DNA of 64,000 bases from Cristatella mucedo (lineage: Eukaryota > Bryozoa > Phylactolaemata > Cristatellidae): NCBI GenBank assembly GCA_009760855.2, contig WPIO01000002.1, forward strand, positions 15,483,001-15,547,000, in the 5' to 3' direction. The position numbers were made by a program, and so were the translations under genes. This document shows positions 54,240 through 64,000 of the stretch, one piece after another. The stretch's first letter is position 1. The number at the start of each line of letters is the position of its first letter. Below the pieces are notes generated by a model. That model made no database searches and had not been told where the DNA came from. It was given only the letters and a program-made list of their open reading frames with translations.

Positions 54240-54462
54240 AAATCTTTTTCAATATTTTTCCTTTTTTTGAATCTTAATACTCATAAACTTCATTTGAAGC
54301 TGCAATACCAGCGTCGACGTCTGTTTTTGCTCAACTAAAAATTGAAGAGCCGTGTTCTCTACCAAAATCAACTACTTTTTTTAATCCGGCAACTGTAGAC
54401 ACAACTCCCGCTCCAATGATTGGTTTTCCATAAACTCGACGCACTTTAGTATAGCCTGTCGT
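54240..54462 (-). pseudogene. Small basic protein remnant (element C)
   Basis: TTAATATAGAGAGC precedes ACG where A and B have ATG. The frame reads GYTKVRRVYGKP...GAGVVSTVAGLKKVVD and DVDAGIAASNEVY with stops, comparable with YARVGH...VDAGL of copies A and B. Confidence 0.45.
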
Positions 54463-54504
54463 GCTCTCTATATTAATTCTTATCTAATTTAAACTTTGAC
54501 TGTG

Positions 54505-55284
54505 TTATTTGATGGTATCAACCTTTTTACATTCTGATCCATTATACAAAATCGCTAAATTGTTATTTTCTTCGAGCGCACCAAAAGTAAGATCTAGAAC
54601 ACATAGATTGTCCATGTGGATATACACTTTTCTAACTGGAAATATATCAACCAAATAGATTGCTAGTAATGCTTCGCACTGCTTCTAGTTTTAATAGTTC
54701 TTGCTCATAGTACTCACATTTAATTCACATCTTCATCAGTTGGTATATGCATCTCATTCCAGGCTACATACGTTCCGCAGAAATATGTCGCTTTCTCGAT
54801 CCCATCGTAAGGCGTGCCACCTACCGTAGCAGGATCAAAATATCCTTGTCAGTTGTAAAAGAAACCTAGAATATCGCCGATATAATTAGTTCTAACTGCC
54901 AATAATTTTGATCCAAGAAATATTATATAGTTGCCCTTCACTTTAATAATAAACTTGTCAGCACCATCCCGCTTGAATGCGATATTGTCTCACACGCCAG
55001 CAGTAGCGAACACTCTGTTCAATGCCGTAGATAATGAACCGCTTTCGTAAAAACCAGGGGTTATTGTGACATAACTATATAACTATAACTATAATTATCG
55101 CCTTTAGACTTGTAATATAAAGCGTTATTCGTTGCAGTAATGTTAAATGCTGGCGTATTCGCATACATAAACTCAATCCTTTTAAGACCAATTTCTCCTT
55201 ATCTTTAACTGCATATCTTTTGATTTAGAATTATGCTCGATTCAAATTTGTGGCTACTACTTCTGGCAAGTTTAATAACACCAT
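54505..55284 (-). pseudogene. Penton-like protein remnant (element C)
   Basis: It starts MVLLNLPEVVATNLN at 55284 after TATATA. VTITPGFYESGSLSTALNRV near 55050 matches YITIVPGYYDS...AALNK. The last part reads VYIHMDNLCVLDLTFGAL. Many frame changes. Confidence 0.5.
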
Positions 55285-55289
55285 TATAT

Positions 55290-56045
55290 AAAAACTCTAT
55301 AATATTTCAATGTCTACAACAATTTCTTTATCAATAAAGTCTAGAGATAATATACTCTGATTCGTGAACCACCCTTTAATAAAATTCAAAGAGATTGTAG
55401 ATACAACGTGATATCCAGGAAATCTAGGTTCCTTAAGCCGTCTATTCAAGTGGGCCGAAATTAAAGACAAACTTTCCCAATATTTGATTAGGATTTTCGT
55501 TGCCGTAACTCGTAGAGCTCTCTATGTTATCACAATTCACCATAAGCATGCTGGTAGAACGAACAGAGAAAGTGTTTTTGGAATGCGTTTTAGTATTCAC
55601 GGTGCATGTAAAAAACTTGTAATTTCTGGATATGCGATAGCAAAGTACTTATCAGTTCTATAAGTATCAGCTGTAAATCCTATAACTGGATTAAGTTTAC
55701 ATTTACTTTCTAAATTAGTACTTCCAGGTGGAAGAGTGCACCATCCTTCCATTGTTTCGGTATCAGTACCAATTTGCAATATGGCAGTGCTTTCACGTTG
55801 CACGATACTGTTATTGATAGTATTTATCCCACCAGTTGACAATCCTACGTCAGTAGACGCTGAATAGTTCCCATGTCTCAACATTATAACTTGAACTAAT
55901 CCTCTTGATAATCTATGCGTAAAATGTTTGTTGACTTCAGTAGTTTTCTTAAGATTATTGTATCCTGAGAACTTTTTCAGATCAATCTTTATGGGTGGAA
56001 AAGATGTGGAAATGCTGATTCCCTTCCTTTTAGTGATATAATATT
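55290..56045 (-). pseudogene. Penton-like protein X remnant (element C)
   Basis: KIDLKKFSGYNNLKK, then an open frame 55884-55597 with MLRHGNYSASTDVGLSTGG and LNPVIGFTADTYRTDKYFAIAYPEI, aligned with gene X of element B. Sequence ends DKEIVVDIEIL with a stop just before the next gene's ATG. Confidence 0.55.
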
Positions 56046-56049
56046 TTGA

Positions 56050-57065
56050 ATCCTTTAGTTATCGTATTCATATATTTGAGTATCTCCCTCACCATTTTCT
56101 CATTCCCGCTCATTATCTTCGTGATATCTCCCCTGGTTTTATATTTATATTCACTAGACTTTTTTTGGAACCTTGTTCACATCATCAGAGTAATCTACTG
56201 CAGAAGAAATGGCATTGACAATGCCAGGATTACCAGCAGCGAGTTTGTTATCCATAAAATACGTTTACCTTCTGCATCTTAATGATTTTTGAAAAACATG
56301 GGTACAATATCTACACCTTTACCTTTTCTCTGATTTGTAAATGTCGTTGGTTCTTCGTAAGTAGTATAATCTCCGTGTTGTGAGGTAATTATAGAACCTA
56401 TTCTATTGGGAAGTTCTTTATTCTGATCATCTTTAGCGTTACACAAATGAGCGAATACGCTTTTTCTAGTGAGGTAACATCACCAGTACTTTCATGCATT
56501 ATTACGAATGTTTTAATCCACTTTTTAGTTTTTCCAGGAGGTAAATCATCCATCAATCTAAGTTCTCTAACGGTTTCTATAGATCTTACTTTAGAATTGC
56601 CAGTTCTAGGATTGATTCCGTGAACTTGAGCAATTTTTTTTAAACTCCGAGCAACACATTTTTCGTTTCTTCATAAGGAGCATTCGTTATAGAAGTGTTG
56701 ATAACATTTCTAGCCACATTTTCATTCTTTTTTTACTTAGAGTGAATTTCATCGGCGTACTGCTGACGTCTGCACCTGGTGCTTCAATCGTGAGAGTTCT
56801 AACTGAAGCTGCGAGCAAAGGTTCGATCGTACTCAATCTACGCAACTCTACATCAGATAAATCGCTGATATCAAAAGTGCGATACTTACAAGCCATCTCG
56901 GTAGCTCAAATCCCTGAAGATGCTTCTGCCAAGTATTTTCTTTCGATTGTATCTCTTACAATTTGCATCTTTCGTTCCACGTCGTTAGGTCACGTGTTAA
57001 TTATTCTCTCAACATCGTTTAAAAATTCTTCTTATTCTTTAAACCACTTTCTCTTGTGACTCATT
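56050..57065 (-). pseudogene. Charged structural-type protein remnant (element C)
   Basis: It starts MSHKRKWFKE at 57065. Pieces include KYRTFDISDLSDVELRRLS, VRELRLMDDLPPGKTKKW and KGKGVDIVPMF. The last pairs with GKGIEIVPV of element B. Confidence 0.45.
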
Positions 57066-57155
57066 TTCTATACAATGGGATCACAAAACAACGGATAATT
57101 ACTATCAAGGTCTATACTCCAAAACTTTCCGTTAGAATCTTTTTTCGTGAAACCG

Positions 57156-57540
57156 TTAACGCATTAATCGTCTGTCTATTGTGCCATTATTAACCCAGTT
57201 TCTAAACTTTCTGCTTTCCAAGTTACTGGCATACGTATCACGGATATATTCCCTATCTTTTTTGTTCATCTTAAAAGGGTGATGATATCCAAACTCATCT
57301 ATAATTAGCAATTTCAGTTGGGACCAAATTGGTTCAAGTGCATACAAGGATCAAAATTTCATGACAGATACAGCCAGCGGATATGGCAGTTTTATGAAAC
57401 CAATAGATATTTTCTTTTCAGCTATAGGAAAAAACAAAGTGTAGTCACAGAATTAAGTATCCAAGATTGTGTAGTAAAGATGTTTCAAACTTCAGAAAAG
57501 AAAGAGTTGTCGTACTATCAGCAAACAATTACATCAATTT
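57156..57540 (-). pseudogene. Packaging ATPase C-terminal remnant (element C)
   Basis: MNKKDREYIRDTYASNLESRKFRNWVN aligns with TDTEYIRDSYIRDYVGDIDKRQFRECVN of the element B ATPase. No Walker motifs are visible upstream. Confidence 0.5.
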
Positions 57541-58715
<1,175 letters not shown>

Positions 58716-58735
<20 letters not shown>

Positions 58736-59700
58736 GATCCCACTTATTGTCGATCTGACACCTAACTTTAGCCTCCGAATCCGCTGTAAATTTAGAGTTT
58801 CCAGCACTAATATGAATCTGAGCTTCAGTCTCACACTGGCCGATGTAAAAGAATTTCACGTACTTATCAGTAAACACGGAGATGTCAGAAGCGAGCGTTT
58901 GAGTATCGAAAGGAACTAGTTTAGATTTAACTATGTAATCAATGTGTAGCTTCAGTTTCTGAGATGTTGTCACATCTTTAGGATTGGTGACGTCCGTTAC
59001 AGTTGTAGCAGCAGCAGTGCTAGTATCAACCAGCTGGCGTAGTCATTTCCTTTCCTATATCCATGTAGAACAATAAAGACGCTAAACTTGAAGGATAAAA
59101 CATATCTGATTATGTAAGTCTGGAACGATATTTGATATTGTGATGGTAGTAGAATCAATTAGAGTTACAGCCTTGTTTACAATTATTCCTACAACAGTGA
59201 AACCAAAGCTACTAAGAGTTTTAGTCCAATATTGATCAAAATAGCTACCTAGGATCTCCAGGCTCTAAGCAGTGAGCTCCGGCACACCTCCATTAAGTAG
59301 TTGAAGCTAATACTCTACTGAGGAAATGCCTAGTATTATCATTTTTTTTTCATTGTCTTGTAAATCTTTAAATACAGATTCTTTCCTATATAAAGATAAA
59401 AATTTGGTACATTTAGTTGACGTGATTGAAATATTCATTAGCAATCAAATAATCCTTTTGCAATCTATTTTGAGTATCTATATTGGCTTTCTACTGCTCT
59501 GTATTTAATCTATATATTTCGCTTATATCTACTAAGCGATCTATATAGTCTGTAGGTATTTCAGCAATTCCTTTATTTTGTTAATAACTGTATAAGAATT
59601 GAGTCAGTTCGCGTTTGCTTATAATCTTGCATATCTCATTAGCTAGCTCCACCTCTTTCAATAGTAAGAGAAAAATTGTCTAAATTAAAAATATTAACGA
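58716..59700 (-). pseudogene. Unknown element C protein(s), fibre-like motif
   Basis: 58973-58716 is open: SQKLKLHIDYIVKSKLVPFDTQ and VKFFYIGQCETEAQIHISAG. Just upstream is DVTNPKDVTT, like the NP-DV-T repeat of the fibres. Farther upstream only broken frames remain. The last codons belong to the SINE. Confidence 0.35.
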
Positions 59701-59849
59701 GTGAAAGGAGCTACAAAAGTTGCATTTTTTTGGATTCCCTCCGCTGATCTTGTAATGGCCACAGCAACAATTACTGATGCCGCAATCCGAATAGTATTGT
59801 TTGCTTTTAAATGCTGAGAGCGCGACTTTTGTTCCATCAATAGTGGACA

Positions 59850-61770
59850 ATCTATGTCCTTTAGTAGCTATCCTAAAGAAATTCTGTTCAACTCCTTGTC
59901 AGAGTATAAACATGTGTCTATATTTCTTCATTTCAAGAGTCTTCTGGACAAACCTTTTCAGCACATCCTTTGCTTTCTTAGCAGTTACTCTGCGTCAGAA
60001 TTCGTACAATACAGATTGGTCTTAGATATGCATGTTCTTTCAATGGTGTTCCGCTTATTCATCCTTAAACTTTCCTAATACCATCTCATTTTTCTTAATT
60101 TTTTAGCTATTGAATAATGCAGCTTTAACTTTTGCGTGTTAGTGTACTTAGTAAGACCAAAACTATCAAGTGAATCTTTCAAATCTGAATGCCAATCTAT
60201 AGTTTGAATTCTCATTACCAACGAATCAGTGTCAGTGTAAGCTAATCATATTTTAGTATCATACTTTGCATTCATAACCCCACTGTAAAACTCTTGCATG
60301 TGTAACTTTGATAGATCTAAAATGCTAAATCCAACATAATAAGTTTACGAAGTACAATGCCTTTCTTTCTTACTTCAATTCCAACAAGGTTGGTAGATAA
60401 AATCTTACCGCGAGCATATTTAGTTGAGCGTATATGCTTGTTAAATGTGTCTTATCAATTATTTCATCTTTCCTATTGCATTTCTTCCAGTTAAGTAACT
60501 TTACATCCGTCCTTGTTCTAACACTCTCTATGGTCTTTCCAAAGAATAAATCAATCGTTAGCTTAGCAAGTTCTTTTTTCAGCTTCATCACCCTTAGCAT
60601 CAGCTTCTTTCGTTATTGGCCCATTGAATGAAATATGTGGTTCTGACCACCTACTTCAATATTATGCAAATACCCTATTAATCCTCGTTCCTTTGTAACC
60701 ATTATCGTTTCAAAATTAAAAATTACGATAATGAATAACATAGTATAGCTTTGAAAGAACATCTAATACTAACTCATTAGAAGTATCTTTTCCAGTTTAA
60801 ATATTTGGTATTCTGAATATTCACTTGAATCAAAATTTCTCTGCACAGGAAGTTGTGGATAATCAGAAAACTTATCGTGCAATTTCGTATGACATTGTAT
60901 ACCAGCTTCTCACAATATGTCCAGCATCAAAATCCACACTGAATGTTATGACCTTCTCAATAGTATACTCAAAAGCATCTTCCCAGTTAAAATTCTTGAT
61001 TGGCAATGGTTTTTTCATCTCAAGTCCGTAGAGGCTCGCAACCTCAACATAAGTAAGTAAAACTTTTGGTTTATTCTTTTTATAATTACTATTATATTTT
61101 TTCGCTAAGATATGCCTCCCTGAAACTGAAGTAATTCGACCACAAATACCATTTTCAATTAAAAAGTGCCTACCACGATCACTTATCAAATACAATCTCA
61201 CTTTGGTATACTTTAAACCTGCAGCCCATGTCATACTAGGAGCAGTTATAACATGAAATGAATCTAACGAATATCTAGACTAACAAATATGTCTAAACAT
61301 TTCAAATATATCAGCTAATATGTGAGCAGATGTCGTAGGCTATAAATCGCGATAGTCTCTGCTATTTTTTACAGCAGCCAAATGAATTCTATACCTTCAA
61401 AGCCTTAATGTGACACTTTTCCTTCTTCTCTCCTTTCTTTAGTATTAGCATCATTCTGCTTATCTTTCTCAGTCTCTTATCCTCCATTGCATCATGCATT
61501 GCACTTGTATATCTATTTTTTCTAGAATCCTCATCTATCTCACATTTACAATTGTTTAGTTTGCCTTAAAGTGTTCTTAGATAATTTAAAATCATCCGGA
61601 TCTATCCTCTCACGTACTATTCTACACCAAATCTTATCAACATTTGGAAATCAATGTATTCAAGAGGATGCAATTCCTTCTCCGTTTTGTTTGTATGTAC
61701 CTCCGTCTGTAACTCCACAACGTCATAAAGACCATGTGAGTGTAACCCAGGAGAGTTTTGTATAACGCAC
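59850..61770 (-). pseudogene. polB: Protein-primed type DNA polymerase B, main part
   Basis: Right to left: DYRDL and HILADIFEMFRHIC, then 61234-60872 with TWAAGLKYTKVRLYLISD and FLIENGICGRI, and YVEVASLYGLEMKKPLP (motif A region; the usual D of YLD reads E). 60600-60370 follows with FFGKTIESVRTRTDVKLL. LAYTDTDSLVMRIQT near 60235 is motif C with both Asp residues. These follow the order of Polinton/adintovirus PolB, which replicates linear genomes with a protein primer. Many stops and shifts are present. Confidence 0.8.
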
Positions 61771-63550
61771 TCACAGCCTAAGCGGCTTTCGGTAAGCATT
61801 CGGATGCCAACAGACTTCGTGTCACACAACAAAGAAAAGTGGGAAGCATGGCAGGGTCAGGAGAGCAGTTGAGGTAGTGAGTAGCATAGAAGTAGCAGCT
61901 CAGGACCGCTGAAAAGGATGAGCCATAGTCGGCAGTAGGAGAGTAGCTGTCGTTGCGTAAGAATTGTGCAAGTGAGTTCCACTGTCTAGGACCTGCAGAG
62001 CTAAAGCTTCTGTCGCCAATGGTCTTTAAGCGCAGGAATGGGACAGCTAACTTATTGTCCACACATGACCTGAGGGCACGAACAGGCTGAAACTGATGCA
62101 GCAGTTCAGCTAGGTACAAAGAAGCCAAGCCATGGCGGGCCTTGTGGGTCAGCGTAAGAACTTTGCTCTGTATCCTTTGCTCAACCGGCAGCCATCCTAG
62201 CTCTTTTAGCAAAGGAGACACGTGCTCAAACCACTGGGACTTGAAGACTAGCCTTGTAGCCATATTCAAAGTCCGTTGGAGTGGCCTAATAGCTTTCTTT
62301 GGCCGCCCAGCCAAAAGGGAATTACAATAATCAAGCCAAGACGGAACTGAAGAGCTAGTTAAATTTTTTACAAGCCACTGTGGGAGACACCTTCTAATCT
62401 TGGATAGGGATTGGATGTGCTGGCTTGCTGTAGAGGCAGACTTCTGAATGAAGCTTTTGAAATTTAGGAAGCTTTCGAAAACGACACCTAAATTTCGAAC
62501 ACGTGGTGATGGTCGCACAATAGCATCACCTATTAGAAGAGCAAAGCCTTTTAATCCAGCCACACGCTTACAGTGCCCTATGAGCAGCAGTTAGGTTTTA
62601 TCATCCTTTAATTTCAGGAATTTTTCCGACATCCAGGGTCAAATTTCAGCAAGGCAAGCATTCAGTTTCTCAGTTGCCGCCGCAGATTCCGACGGTTTGA
62701 ATGACGAATGCAACTGAGTATCGTCAGCATAGAAGCGATATCCTATTCCATGGGCCTTAATCACTTTACCCAGAATTTGTGTATAAATGGAGAACAGCAA
62801 GGGACCGAGTACAGACCCTTGAGGGACTCCACAAGTGACCCTTCTCGTGTGTGAGACCTGACCCCCACACGATACGGATTGAACACGATCAGACAAGTAT
62901 GATTTAAAACACGCCAGTGCTTCGTCTGCCAGACCGATCGTTGTTCTCAATCGTTCAAGAAGAACTTCGTGATCAATGGTGTCGAAGGCAGCAGAGAGAT
63001 TTAGCAGAGCTAAGGCAGTGACATTCCCGTCGTCTTTGCCACGTAGAATGTCATTGTTAACACGGAGGAGAGCAGTTTCAGTGGAGTGCTGCCTCTTGAA
63101 CCCTGATTGAAATGTTTCTGACATGTCATTATTTTCAACATGTTCAACCAGCTGCTTAGCAACAATTTTTTCGAGAATCCTTGATAAGAAAGGAAGAAGG
63201 GAAACTGGGCGATAGTTTGCTGGGACCTCTGTGTCTAATCCAGGCTTTTTAAGAATGGGTCTAACGATTGCCGATTTGAAGGACTTGGGGACGACCCCTT
63301 TTCCCAAAGAAGTATGGTAAATCTTGGTTATGGCAGGGCTAAGTTGTTCTGATTGTGAAGACCACAGAGATGAAGATATAGGGTCTTCAGGAGACGAGCT
63401 CTTTTTGCTAGACCTTATTAAGGCAGCCACATTGCATGCAGTAACATCGGAGAACCTTTTGAGGAAGGTCACAGGTTGAGGAACCGCGATTGCTTTAGTC
63501 GGAGGGGGCTTAATGGAGGCACGAATGTGCTCAATTTTTTCAATAAAGAA
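61660..63550 (-). mobile_element. Second-type L2/CR1-like LINE inside PolB
   Basis: It is a different family from the other LINEs: lower similarity and no 3' hairpin or ATT tail seen. Both sides continue PolB sequence, so it inserted into that gene. The left limit is uncertain by about 100 bases. Confidence 0.75.
61778..63472 (-). pseudogene. LINE reverse transcriptase, nearly intact
   Basis: 63472-62639 and 62563-61778 lie in one protein separated by two stops. RT motifs: NYRPVSLLPFLSRILEKIV, LLNLSAAFDTIDH, GVPQGSVLGPLLF and YRFYADDTQL with the YADD box. The C-terminal part includes WLDYCNSLLAGRPKKAIRPLQ and ends LPKAA. Little decay suggests recent insertion. The endonuclease part is missing (5' truncation). 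Confidence 0.8.
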
Positions 63551-63555
63551 GGCTG

Positions 63556-63995
63556 AAAGCTTTACGGCTTATCATCTTAATCATGCTGGTTTATCTATTT
63601 TAATCGGATATCTAGTTGAGAATACATTCTTAGTCACAATATAATTTTCATCCTTCTATTGCTTAGCCAGAGTTTCCAGTGACTTAATGAACATCTGCAT
63701 CGAATCCTAAATTAAACTAAATCGCCGACGTCAATAGTCGTATATTTCTCACAAGTATTAGCGACGACACTCTTACCAATATAAACTGACCTAGATCTTG
63801 CACATGATATGAGATTCATACCCACAAAGATTTTGAATAACTGCATTCAACTTAAAATTCTTTGGAACAATGTTTGCGCCAAGATTGCTCTAATCATGAG
63901 CAGCTCCTCTATACTATCTAGTATTGAGCAGCTCCTCTATACTATTAGTACTTCTATACTATTATTACTATTATATTATATGGCAATTGTTTCTT
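63556..63995 (-). pseudogene. polB: DNA polymerase B, exonuclease-region remnant
   Basis: NAVIQNLCGYESHIMCK matches the N-L-GYD-H motif of the 3'-5' exonuclease domain (Asp reads Glu). DSMQMFIKSLETLAKQ and VTKNVFSTRYP follow in frame-shifted pieces. They fit PolB sequence before the piece at 61.77 kb. The gene continues past the window edge. Confidence 0.65.
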
Positions 63996-64000
63996 CATTT

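Noticed and set aside
61571-61765. Plus-strand ORF over PolB/LINE junction
   Set aside because: Shadow of the minus-strand coding remnants with no similarity of its own.

Overview
The window looks like nuclear DNA of an invertebrate animal. The evidence is split genes with GT-AG introns (an MFSD4/NaGLT1-like transporter and RCC1-repeat exons of the RCBTB type), L2/CR1-like LINEs, tRNA-derived SINEs, a small LTR element and long microsatellites. The species cannot be named from the sequence.

The dominant content is three copies of an AT-rich, virus-like element of the Polinton/Maverick-adintovirus type. Element A (1 to about 8.34 kb, cut by the left edge) carries, in order: penton-like protein, small basic protein, double-jelly-roll major capsid protein (MCP), YqaJ-type exonuclease, HNH endonuclease, phage-like fibre, zinc-finger protein (minus), retrovirus-type integrase, two-TM protein (minus) and an unknown protein (minus). 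Element B (about 23.55-38.31 kb) repeats that order. It also has an upstream block: an unknown ORF, HNH-AP2, a VP1-like phospholipase A2 protein, an unknown protein, an adenain-type protease, a DUF5679-like zinc protein, the packaging ATPase, a long basic protein and a second penton-like protein. A 2.0-kb non-coding insertion (25849-27857) splits its protease gene. Element C (about 49.73 kb to the right edge, minus strand) is a more diverged and decayed relative. It keeps ATPase, capsid, YqaJ and fibre remnants in the same order and adds a protein-primed type DNA polymerase B broken by a LINE.

Most element genes carry stops or frameshifts. Intact ORFs in B are the ATPase, the MCP (with a short N-terminal deletion) and the two-TM protein. 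Most element genes share a TATATAG-like motif a few bases before the ATG. In A and B, YqaJ ends on an A AAA AAG TAG sequence followed by a conserved -1 frame.

Between the elements: 8.5-23.5 kb is host DNA with two RCBTB-like exons, nested LINEs, a SINE, a 680-bp (TGTCTC)n tract and (AT)n tracts. 38.3-49.7 kb is host DNA with an old LINE, a complete three-exon MFSD4-like gene (43372-46037) whose first intron carries a 311-bp tandem duplication, and a 1.96-kb internally deleted LTR element. The LINEs share a 3' hairpin and ATT-rich tail with the SINEs, which suggests the LINE machinery mobilises the SINEs.

As a system, B and C together carry the parts of a membrane-penetrating, integrating DNA virus: capsid (MCP, penton-like), maturation (protease), packaging (ATPase), entry-type PLA2 domain, receptor-type fibre, integration (integrase), replication (PolB) and recombination (YqaJ). 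In this window all copies appear to be inactive relics.
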